Below, in pieces: positions 23,201-35,200 of a stretch of DNA of 64,000 bases; position 1 is the first letter of the stretch; each line of letters opens with the position of its first letter. The position numbers and the translations under genes were made by a program. Below the pieces are notes generated by a model, which had not been told where the DNA came from, ran no database searches, and was given only the letters and a program-made list of their open reading frames with translations. Location of the stretch: contig CM030716.1 of NCBI GenBank assembly GCA_017979445.1, positions 9,299,974 to 9,363,973 of the forward strand. Reading direction: 5' to 3'. Source of the DNA: Akebia trifoliata (lineage: Eukaryota; Streptophyta; Magnoliopsida; Ranunculales; Lardizabalaceae).

Positions 23201-26200
23201 GATTTCGAAGACAATCCGGAATTTGTGAAAGTGAAATTAGTTGCTACCAAATTGAGGGGTTATGCATCAATTTGGTGGGATGATGTTCAAAATACACGAA
23301 TCCGATCGGGAAAGGGAAAGATTACAACATGGGAGAAAAAGAAGTCTAAATTGAGAGCGCAATTTCTATTGGTGGATAATGCACAAACTCTATTTCGAAG
23401 GTTTCAAAATCTACCGAGGAATTTTACCAACTTTCAACAAGGTGTAGCTTGAATGAAAGCAAAAAACATTTGGTTGCTCGTTATGTTAATGACCTTCACT
23501 AACCAATCCAAGAGAAATTGGGTTTGCAAAATATTTGGAAGGTGTTGGATGCCTATCAATTGGCTTTCAAAGTAGAAGCCCTATTGAATCGTGCAAAGGG
23601 TTGGAAGACTTTGGCGGAAAATAACTCTTACAAGACGTATGAAAGAGGAGTACCAAGTGTTCAAGGAATGCACCAATGAACTGTGGAAGTTGGGGAGCAT
23701 CCAACTTTACAACAAAGAGGGTTAGTGGTAATATTGGTGCTTCTTCAAGTCGTCCCACGCAAAAAATTGGATTGGCCATAGATCGTATGAGTGTCCAAAG
23801 CGTTGAGCCGAAAACTTGGTCATTTAAATGAAGAAAGTGATGGGAGTGATGAGCATATGGATTTTGATGGAGTACTAATTTATAAAGGAGAAGGCCATGA
23901 TGTGTTTGAAGAAATTACCGGACTAGATGAAGGTGAGAGTCTTGTCATTCGCAAGGTATTGTCCACTCGAGTGGCTGAAGAAGATTGGTTACAGACTAGC
24001 ATCTTTTGTACACGGTGGACATATGGTGGGAAGGTGTGCAATGTCATTATAGATGGTGGAAGCGTTGAAAATTTGGTCTCATAAGAGATGGTGGACAAAC
24101 ATCAATTGAAGTTGGAGAATCATCCTAGCCTTACAAAATCTCATGGTTCAAAAAGGGCAATGCGATAAATGTTTCTAACAGATGTTTGGTTTCTTTTAGC
24201 ATTGGAAATTCATATAAAGATGAAATATGGTGTGATGTGGTACCCATGGATGCTTGTAAAAAAAATTCATTTTGTTATTGGAGAGACCATGGCAATATGA
24301 TAGAAAGTCCAACCATGATGGGGAAAAGAACACCTATACATTTTGGAAAGATGGGGAGAAGGTGACTCTTGGCCCATTAAAAGATGAATTTGCACCCAAG
24401 TCTTCTAAAGAAAAGGGTAGCAACTTTCTCTCAGTTGGTGAGTTCATGCATGATAGTTTGGAAAGTAAGGTGGTGTACATGTTGGTGCTTAAAGAAGAAA
24501 TGAAAACTACTATGATCTCAAAGAAATTAGAACCTTTAATGAGCGAGTTTGTGGACATTATGTCAGAAGAATTACCGAATGGGTAACCTATGAGAGACCT
24601 CCAACATCACATTGATCTCATTTCGAGTTCATGTTTGTCAAATCAAGCGTACTATTGTATGAGCCCAAGAGAACATGAAGAATTGCATAAGCAAGTGAAT
24701 GAGCTATTGAAGAAGGGATTAATAAGAGAAAGTATAAGCCCTTATGTTGTACTGGCTTTATTGACTCCTAAGAAGGGTGGTTCATGGCGTATGTGTATAT
24801 AGTTGGTCATCAACATAATAACAATCAAATATCGATTTCCTATTCCATGGTTAGATTATATGTTGGCCAGTTCAATACTCTTGACTAAAATTGATTTGAG
24901 TAGTGGATGTTTTTGCCTTTGATAGGCTTTCTTAATGTGCCATCCGTTCGGGTTTTTTCTCCATCGTTTTTTGTCTTTGGAGAGTTGCAACAGCAACTAC
25001 AAGGACTATAGGATCTTGGAATAGTACCTAGGGTGCCTTTGGAAACCTACTACAGTAGCTACAAAGCCTGTGGAGGCTTGCAGCAACAGCAGCAATGTGG
25101 GTCCCTCACCTAGGGTGCCTTTGGGACTCTACTACAGCAGCTACAAAGCCTGTGGAGGCTTGCAACAGCAGCAACCACCTACAACAGCCCTGTGGGTCCC
25201 TTTAAAAGACTATGACAACACCTACAAAGCATGAGGAGGCTTGCAACAGGAGCAGCTAACTTCAGTAGAACCTGTAGGTGCTGTTGGAGGCCACGGCAAC
25301 AACAACATAGCCTATGGAGGCTTGCAACAGCAGCACATAGGTTCAGGAGCACTTGTAGATGCCTTTGGAGGCCAGCGGCAGCAAGAGCATAGCCTAGGGA
25401 AGCTTGCAACTGCAACATCTAGGTCCAACAACACCTGTAGGTGTCTTTCAAGGCCTATAGCAGCATCTATATAGCCTAGGAAGGCTTACGACAACACCTA
25501 GGGTGCCCATAAAGTTCTGTGTTTCTTGGTATTGTGAGTTTCTTCTTTAGACTGTCCTTCAAACAAAAGTAATAACTTCGGAACAAGCAATTACGACTTC
25601 CGCCACAATTCTTGGGTCTAATTCTTGAACCCAACGTATTACCACTGCCCTTCTCAATGACTGGAACTTTCAACCATGGTCTCAATTTGGGAGTTTTTAT
25701 CTAGGTAATATACAGAAATCTGGATGGCTCTCTGGCACCATTACAAAATCACACCTTACTGATCCCAAATTTGAATTATGGGAGATCGACAACTGCACTA
25801 ACCTTAGGTGGCTATTCAACTCCATGGAGCAGCTCATCTATACCATGTTCATGTACCATGAAACTATCTCATCTTTGTGGTCCGCACTTACTCAGACATA
25901 TGCACATGCCAGAAATGACTCGAGGATTTATGGGCTATATCGAGACATTGCCTAGGCTACCTAAGGGACTCAGAGTGTAGCGGATTACTTTGGATTTCTT
26001 CAATCACGTTGGGAGGAACTTTCTCATTATGAGTTTATGGCTGAATTGTCTTCAGAAGCAGCCAATTATGTGGTTAAGAAAATTGCTCAACATCGGACCT
26101 ACCAGTTTCTTCTTATGGGTCTACGACCTCAATTTAAGGCCCTTCGGACACAGATTCTCAACATCACTCCTTTACCTTCTTTATTTGAGGTTTTTGCGAC

Positions 26201-29200
26201 CATTGATAGTAATGAGCATCGTCGTCGTATTGTTCCTTCTCAGACTCAGGTTTCCGACATACTTTCTGTTCCAAATACAAATTAGATGGCCTTAGCTCTC
26301 AATTTGAGTTTCTCTAACTCTCATACCCTTGGATCAAGGAGTCATGGCCCTGACAGCCGTGGCCATGGTAAATGGAGTGACCTTACTTGCAGTGATTGTG
26401 GGAAGACTAGCCATGAGAAAGCTTACTACTTTCAACTCTATCCTTATCTGATACCACGATCTCCTTCCACTCCATCTTTAAGATAATCTATTCCTCGTGC
26501 CACTACAGTGGAGTTATCATCCACTCATCTCACTGATCCTCCTTCACTTGGTACGATTGACTTGCAATAGTTACATACTCAGATTGCCATTATTGTCCAA
26601 GATTAAATTCATGCTCACACTCACTCCTGTTTGATTGTGGTCTTAGTTACTACGCCTTCAAGTACATCATCTGTTTTTCATGTCACTCAGTCTAGCTCTG
26701 CTCCTCTGACATGGGTTATTGATTCTGGTGCCTCTGATCACATGATCGGTGAGTCTAGCCATTTTACCTATTCTAGTATTCTTACCACTCATTGAGAGGT
26801 TTACTTTGCTGATGGATCTCTTATACTTATCCACAATAAGAGCATTATCCCCTTATCTTCTAGGATTTCACTAGATTTCGTGTTTCATGTTCCTCACCTA
26901 TTCTTTAATCTTTTGTCTGTAAGTAGTATTACTAAATCTCTAAATTGTTCAGTTACTTTTTTTTCCCACTCACTGTATTTTTTAGGACCTAAAATCGATG
27001 AAGATTTTTGGCAAGGGGTATGAGAGGGATGGGCTATACTTGTTTGGATCTCAGCCTACTTCCATTTTGACTTCTGTGCTTCTTTCCTTTAGGAATCACA
27101 TGTTTTCGTCTTAGATTCTAGATTTATGGCATACTCACTTAGGACATGTCAATTTTCAGCACTTATGTTATTTATTTCATGCTTTAAAAACTATTTGTAG
27201 TGGACATAAATTTCAATGCTTTGTATGTGAACTTTTTAAACACACATGTACTTCTTATATTCCTCGTATGCATCAATTTAATGCAATATTTGATTTAGTT
27301 TATTCTGATGTGTAGGGGTCTTCCCCTATTACTGTTTTGATGGTCATAGAAATTATGTTACATTTCTTAATGCTGAAAAATCTCCAAGGCTTATTTTAGG
27401 AAAATAGGACATTCTTGATTATTTTTTGTTTTTCTTAACTTTCTAGAATATTCTTGTAATCTTCTACAATAGGATAGTTTTCTAGAATGTTCTTGTATAT
27501 TCTTATAATCTTCTACAATAAGATAGTTTCTAGAATATTCTTGTATATTCTTATAATCTTTTACAATAGGATAGTTTCTAGAATATTCTTGTAATCTTCT
27601 ACAATAAGATAGTTTTCTAGAATATTCTTGTAATAGGATAGTTGGTCTATAAATACCCTATTAGGGCATTTGTAATAGATATACAAGAATTCTCAATAAA
27701 TTTAGTTTCCTACATGGTATCAGAGCCTTAGGTTCATATCCTAGGAATCGATTTTTTTTTTTTTCTCTTTTTTGCCATCTTGTTCGTTGTTCATCTGATT
27801 TTACCCTCCCTTTATTTTTTTCCTTGTGATCTTTGCTAAATTCACGATGTCAGAAGAGTCAGGAGCCACCAATCAGTCTGTGATGGTGACACTTCATGGG
27901 AGACCACAAAACTTTTCTAGTAGAAATGGGGGAAGATCAAGAAATTGGCAACAGAATTGGCAACAAAAGTTACATGCTAATCTGGCACGAACCGGCAGTG
28001 ATGGCTCGGATGCTCAAGAGAATTCTAATAGCAAGGAGATCAACAAAGAAGACATTGAATGGCTAAGATCACTTCTCAACTCCTTGGGGAAACCATCGGG
28101 TATGTGTTCATTTGCACATTCAGGTATGGTTTCTTCTTCTCATGCCTTTAGTGTCTCGGATAGTAATTATTTCGACTCTTGGATCATTGATTCAGGAGCA
28201 ACCGACCATATGACTCATTGCTCCTTTATATTCTCCACATATAGTCCATGTTCTAGTAACATAAAAATTACATTGGCCGATGGGTCACTTGCTACTGTAG
28301 CAGGTCAAGGAGATATTCACATAAGTCCTTCATTAATTCTGAAAAATGTTTTGCACGTTCCAAAACTTACAATAAATCTAGTCTCTGTCCAAAATCTTAC
28401 AAAAGATTTGAATTGTAGCTTGACCTTTTCATCCACCTCTTGTATTTTTCAAGACCAAGTTACGGGGATAACGATTGGGCATGCTAAGGAAAGCAGTGGC
28501 CTCTATTGCCTTGATGTGCAGAATAAAAATAAGAGTTGTAGGATTGACAATCCATCTTCCTTATTGTCAGATACAAGATCTCCAATAAAAGACCAGATTT
28601 GACTTTATCACCTTCAGTTTGGACATCCTTCCTTTAGGACTTTAAGTGTCATGTTTCCTTCCTTATTTAAAAATATTGATATTCGTGAATTTCATTGTGA
28701 CATTTGTGAGTTTGCCAAACACAAACGAGTTTCTTTTCCTTTGAGTAATAAAAAATCCTCATTTCCTTTTCAATTAATCCATAGTGACATTTGGGGACCG
28801 TCAAGAATTTCAAATATTTCAGGGGCTAAATGGTTTGTCACGTTTATTGACGACTGTACTCGTGTCACATGGGTTTTTTTGCTAAAACAAAAATCTGATG
28901 TTTGTACGGTTCTCCCTATCTTTCATGCACAATCCTAAGAGTATACACTTGCAAGCCGTATACCGCATCCTCCAATACTTAAAAGGTAGTCCAGGTAAGG
29001 GAATTTTATTTAAAAAGGGAGCAAACTTGCGTTTGGAAGCATACACAAACTCAGATTATGCAGGGTCCATGGTGGATAGAAGATCGACATCCGGTTATTG
29101 TACATTTCTAGGAGGAAATCTAGTTACATGGAGAAGTAAAAAACAACCGGTTATAGCAAGATCAAGTGTAGAGGCAGAGTTTCGGGCAATGGCACAAGGA

Positions 29201-32200
29201 ATTTGTGAACTTCTGTGGATCAAAATAATTCTGGAAGATCTTAAAATCACCTGGGATAGTCCAATGAGATTGTATTGTGATAACAAGTCAGCCATCAATA
29301 TTGCTCATAATCCAGTGCAACATGATCGTACAAAACATGTGGAAGTGGATCGACATTTCATAAAGGAAAAACTAGACAGTGGTTTAATTTGCACCCCATA
29401 CGTTTCAACAGAAGGGCAACTGGCAGACGTTCTAACGAAAGGATTACCTGGAACCACATTTCAAAAGGTCATTGGCAAACTGGGAATGGAAAGCATATAT
29501 TCACCAGCTTGAGGGGGAGTGCTGAAAAATCTCCAAGGCTTATTTTAGGAAAATAGGACATTCTTGATTATTTTTTGTTTTTCTTAACTTTCTAGAATAT
29601 TCTTGTAATCTTCTACAATAGGATAGTTTTCTAGAATGTTCTTGTATATTCTTATAATCTTCTACAATAGGATAGTTTCTAGAATATTCTTGTATATTCT
29701 TATAATCTTTTACAATAGGATAGTTTCTAGAATATTCTTGTAATCTTCTACAATAAGATAGTTTTCTAGAATATTCTTGTAATAGGATAGTTGGTCTATA
29801 AATACCCTATTAGGGCATTTGTAATAGATATACAAGAATTCTCAATAAATTCAGTTTCCTACAATTAATAACTATTTTCGATGTATTAGGATTTATCTGA
29901 TGCATTCTCATTTTAAGGTGCTTCCTATTTTTGTCAATTTTCTTAAAATGATTTAAACTCAGTATAATACTACAATTAAATCTCTTAAGTCTAATAAGGG
30001 GAACAGGGTAATATATATCTGATGGGATTCGCTCCCATCTTTATGAGCATGGTATTCTTCACCAGTTTACTTGTCCTTATACTCTTGAACAGAACAGGGT
30101 GGCGGAATGTAAAAATCACCACCTCATGAACATTGTTCGGTGTCTTTCCTGAAAAATGCATGTTCCTAAGGCATATTGGAATATGGTAGTCCTCATTGCG
30201 GCTTTTCTTATTAACCGCGTCCCGAGTCGCACCTTAGAGGGACAAGTGCCTTTTCATATCCTTCAACCTGGTAGTATACTTTTCCCCATTATACCTCGAG
30301 TCTTTGGGTGCACGTGCTTTGTTCAGGACAGAATCCTTAATCGCATCAAATTGGATGACAAACCTATTCAATGTGTTTTTTTAGGTTACTCCTCTATGTC
30401 AAAAGGGTATTGGTGTTATGATTCAGTTTCCTACTGTGTAATATACTTTCTTGATGTTACTTTCTTTGAAAATGATTCCTACTTTAATGCCACATGTACT
30501 TTGTAGGACCCGTCTCGTATATTGTTGTCTTTTCCAGTTTTTTCTCCATCTTCGCCAACGCTTCACGTTTACACTCATTGCCCTTGTCTGTCTCCACCTT
30601 TGCCATCCTCCTCCTTGGATTCAGGTATATCCTCTCCTACCTATACACATATACCTGTCCTTATCCCTTCTATTTCTGACTCTCACTTACCTATTGTTAT
30701 TCGCAAAGGTAATCGGAGGTGTATAATTGATCATCCTATTACCTAGTTTCTTTTCTATTAAGATTTTTCGTCCTCTTAGCAGGCATACCTTGCCGCCATT
30801 GATTCTATTAGCGTTCCTCGATCTGTATTAGAGGCTTTGCGAGACCCTCAATAGACTAGAGCTATGACTAATGAAATTGATGTTTTGCAGAAAAATAATA
30901 CCTGGGAGCTTGTTACCCTTCCATCTGAGGAGCAGACCGTTGGTTGTAAATAGGTTTTCATTGTAAAATATCTCGTTGATGGGACTGTTGATCGATATAA
31001 GGTATGCCTTGTTGCTAAAAGATTTGCACAAACTCTTGAAAAGGATTTTGGTGACTCGTTTGTTCCGGTTGCAAAACTTTCTGCTGTTCGACTTCTTATC
31101 TCTTGAGCAACATGTCACTCCTGGCCACTTCGCCAACTTGATGTGAAAAATGCATTTCTGAATGGTGATTTGATTAAGGTTGTTTATATGGACCCCCCTT
31201 TTAGGTTTCGTCTTCATGGGGAGTATTGAAGGAAGGTATGCCGCCTTCTTAAATCTCTGTATGGCCTGAAATGATCCCTACGAGCCTGGTTTCAACGTTT
31301 TTATGAGATTATTTTATCTATGGATTTTTTAGATGCCACTCAGATCATACCTGCTATTTTCGTCGAGGAGTGGATGATCGTTATACTATTGTCTTGGTTT
31401 ATATGGATGATATTATTGTGACTAATGATGATGCACAATGGATTGATGAAATTAATATAATATTGGATTGTGTTTTGAGGTTAAGGACTTAGATCCTCTT
31501 AAGTACTTCTTGGGGATAGAAGTGGCATGTTCTCACCGTGGTATTTCATTATTTCAATGTAAATACACATTGGATCTTCTTCAGGACACGAAGATGCTTG
31601 GTTGTGGTCCTGTTTCTTCTTATATGGATCAGAGTCATCGTTTTCATGCTGACTCTGGTGATCTTTTATCAGATCCTACTTCTTATCAAAAACTTGTAGG
31701 TCGTCTGATTTATCTGACTAACACTAGACCGGACTTGTCCTTTGCAATTAGTATGGTCAGTCAGCACATGCATACTCCACGTACTTCTCACCTTGATGCC
31801 ATTTATCGTATTCTTTGATACTTGAAGTCCTCTCCTAGTTTCGGGTTTTTATACTTTTCCACTGCTAAGCTGCATTTGTCGTGTTTTACAAATGCTGATT
31901 ATGTTGGTTCTCTTACAGATAGGAAATCTACCTCTAGTTTCTGTACTTTTTATAGTGATAACCTTATCTTGTGGAAGAGTAAGAAACAAAATGTGATTTC
32001 TCATTCTTCTGTTGAAACTGAATATTGTTATATGACCCTTTCCATATGTGAGTTGATTTGATTTCGGTCTTTGCTGACAAAGTTGGGATTTCCTATTTCC
32101 GATTCTTCTACTTTATTCAGTGACAACAAGTCTGCTATCATGCTTGCTTCTGACTCAATTCTTCACGAAAGAACTAAGCATATCGAGGTTGATGTTGACT

Positions 32201-35200
32201 TTCTGAGGGAGAAAGTTCGATTTGGTGATCTTCAAACAGTCTTCGTACCACTTCACATCAGCTTGACGACATGCTTACGAAGTCTGTTGGTCCTTCTATC
32301 ACTAATTCTCACCCTGTCAAGCTGGGTTTACTTGATATATTTCCCCCAGCTTTAGGAGGAGTATTGGAAATAATCTAGTATTATTTTAGTCCTAGTTGTT
32401 TAGTAATAGTTTTTATTCTTTTATTTCTTGTAAGGGCTTTTTTGACTTTTAACACTTTTATTATTATAAATTCCTGCCAAGCTCTCAGATTGAGACTTGA
32501 CAATTATTATTCTCAATTTTTCTTAAGGTAACTTCGGATGTATCAAGGTTGATGAAAGTAAGGTGAAGACTATTGTCAATTGGCTGATTCCTAAGAGTAT
32601 TAGTAAAGTTCGAAGTTTTCTTGAGTTGGCTACATTCTATAAAAGGTTCATTCAAAACTTTAGCTCATTGATTTCAACAATCACCGCTTGCCTAAAGAAA
32701 GGGTCCTTCCAATGTACTAAGGAGGGGGATACAAGATTCAAATTGGAGAAATAAAAGATGTTAGAGAGGCTCCTATGCTTGCTTTACTGGATTTTGATGA
32801 AGTGTTTGAAGTCGATTGTGATGCTTCACATGTGGGGATTGGAGCCGTGTTGAGCCAAGAAGGACATCCTATTGCCTTTTTGAGTGATAATTAAATGAAA
32901 CAAGGCGAAGGTATTCTACATATGATGTGGAATTTTATGCCATTATTCAAGCATTGACGCAAAGTCGCGGATGCACTAGGTCGAAGGATAATGCTACTTG
33001 GCACCTTGGCTTTGAAGGTTGTTGGTTTTGATTGCCTTAAAGATCTATATGAGGACGATGCCTACTTTGGTCCAATCGTGAAAAATTGCAAGAATGGGGT
33101 ATGTGGTGACTATGTATTGCACGATGGGTTCCTTTTCAAGGGGTTTGGACTATGTGTTCTAGATTGCTCACTTCGACAAGCTATTATTGTGGAGCTTCAC
33201 AGTGGGGGAATTGGTGGTCACTTTGGGCAAGACAAGACAATGGTCGCAGTAATAGAAAAATACTATTGGCCAAAGATGCGATGAGATGTGACGCAGTATG
33301 TTGAACGATGCCGGATTTGTCAAGCTTCAAAGGGTCACATGCAAAACAAGCGGCTCTACACACCATTGCTGATTCCTATGTCTCCTTGGGTTGATATTAG
33401 TATGGATTTTGTATTAGGGCTGCCTAGGGCCCAACGAGGTATGGATTCTATCTTCATTGTTGTTCATCTTTTCTCAAAGATGGCTTATTTTATTGCTTGC
33501 AAGAAGACTAGGAATGCTACACACATTGCTAATTTGTTCTTTAAAGAAATTGTTCTCTTGCATGGCATACCAAACTCTATTACTTCAGATCGAAACTCAA
33601 AACTCTAAAGCCATTTTTGGAGAAGCTTGCGGAAAAAGATTGGTACTACTTTGCAATATAGTAGTGCATATCACCCTCAAATGGATGACTAAACCGAGAT
33701 GTAAATAGAAGCCTTGGAAACTTGTTGAGGAGCATTTTGGAGACAGACCATAACAATGGGACTTGAATTTACCGTAAGCTGAGTTTGCATTCAATAGCTC
33801 AAGAAATCATTCTACCAGGAAGAGTCCTTTTGAAATAGTTTATGGAAAGGCTCCAAAGCATGACCTAGATTTGTCTCCTTTGCCAATTGTGGGTGAGACA
33901 AATAAGGATGCGGAAGAAATAGTGATGAATATGCATGAAATCCATGAACAAGTAAGAGGAAAGTTATGAGAAGTACAAAGCGGATGCGGATACACATAGG
34001 CGTTCCAAGGTGTTAGCGGAAGGAGACTTGGTCATGGTGTAAGGAGCTGTTTCCAACCGGCACTTATAACAAGTTAAAACCAAAGAAAGTTGGCCCATGT
34101 AAAGTGTTGAAGAAAGTCAATGACAGTGCATATCGGGTTGAGCTAGCGGTAGGTTTAGACATCTCTCCCGCTTTCAATATGGCTATTTGAATTTTGTGAA
34201 GGAATTGAAGAAGAAAACTTTAGGGCAAGTTTCTCCCCAACCCAGGGGGGACGATGCAAGTGGTGGTCATGACTTATTTTGTAAGGTTATTTTAATTTTC
34301 AGGTAGTATGTTGGGTACTTAAAGGTAGTTTAGTTTCTTTACTTCTTTTTAGTTAAATCTCTACAAAAAGGGTGAGTTGGGTAGAACGAAGGGACTTTTG
34401 GATATTATGTTTTGTGAGAACACCTCTTGCTATAGTGTGCTAGGTCTTGTAAACCCCTCTACCTAGTATTTTGTCTCTAATCCTCCTTGTTCTCTTTCAT
34501 TTTAATTTGTGTGTTCTTCTCCAATCTTTCCATTTGCTTAAACTATCGAATCACTGTAAAAAGATAAATGCAAATAATTGGGAAGATAGGTGACATGGGT
34601 GCATATGTAACCAAGCTCTTCAAGTTTAGGTGCTATGTTGCATCAATATGTGAACAAATTGTTCTATAGTTGAAAATAAGATCGGTATCATATTGAATGT
34701 AAATTTAGAATAAAATGATTATCCTTATATAATAAAAGAGAGCTTCTATGCCACACAAACTCTTGCTAACACCACCCCAATATGTCTGCTAACTCTTGTT
34801 GATATGCATGTGAATTGGGGTGGCGTTAGCAAAAGTTGGCATGACAATAGAATCTCTCTGTATAAAATCTACCTGTTAAAATGAGAATACATGTTTGGTA
34901 TATTTAATGTTATATTTGATACAGAGAAGATTTTAGATGGACATTTAGAAGTCAATTATATATGTAGGTGCAACTCAATATCTTTCAATAAGGAAAGGAA
35001 AGAAAAGAAATTCAGAAGTGATAACAAGATTCCATGGAGTGTCAGAACAAATCTAACACTGAAAATTCTTTTTGATAGGTGGAAAAAATTCAGTAGATCA
35101 AGCACAAATATCTCCAAAATAAGGTGTGGCCCACTTTGAGCTAATCATCATCAAGCCTAATCCCAAACTATTAGGGTTGGCTAACGAAACTTATTCTCCA

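Larger units (their letters stand above)
27366..29868 (+). mobile_element. Young, internally deleted copia element nested in the outer copia
   Basis: LTRs 27371-27714 and 29520-29863, each 344 bp, differing at two positions by eye. Tips TG..CA. Target duplication CTTAA / ATTAA (27366-27370, 29864-29868; 4 of 5). PBS TGGTATCAGAGCC at 27715, polypurine tract GAGGGGGAG at 29511-29519. Inside: most of gag is gone, protease and the first part of integrase are present, then the frame jumps to RNase H, so integrase core end and RT are deleted. It could move only with enzymes supplied in trans. Removing it restores the outer copia integrase reading (TFLN..YFR). Confidence 0.93.
24917..32525 (+). mobile_element. 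Ty1/copia element (outer copia) inserted in the gypsy RT
   Basis: Gag from about 25640, zinc-knuckle-like [15 protein letters not shown] (last Cys missing), protease [11 protein letters not shown] near 26710, integrase start ([14 protein letters not shown] near 27125) to 27370; then after the nested element integrase resumes at about 29864, RT 30779-31470 ([17 protein letters not shown]) and RNase H 31468-32352. A short 3' LTR of about 165 bp (32362-32525) carries TATAAATTCC. The 5' LTR is not recognisable; a CAG-rich repeat occupies its place. Multiple stops; inactive. Confidence 0.82.
22539..34541 (+). mobile_element. Ty3/gypsy LTR retrotransposon in intron 5 of gene A, split by copia elements
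   Basis: 5' LTR 22539-22809, PBS TGGTATCAAAGCC at 22812, gag, protease, RT start to about 24916; then the copia nest; then RT end, RNase H and integrase (about 32530-34200), a G-run polypurine tract at 34244-34252 and 3' LTR 34255-34541. The two LTRs share long words such as TTTTGTGAGAACACCTCTTG but differ at many sites, so the insertion is old. Several stops and frameshifts and a missing RT piece. No clean target duplication seen (ATTGA left, ACTAT right). Domain order (IN after RNase H) is gypsy. Confidence 0.88.

Noticed and set aside
24980..25510. Possible Gln-rich host exon (CAG repeats)
   Set aside because: Stops in every frame and tandem nucleotide repetition; position inside a copia element.
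22539..34541. 5-bp target duplication for the gypsy element
   Set aside because: Flanks ATTGA and ACTAT do not match, so I do not claim one.
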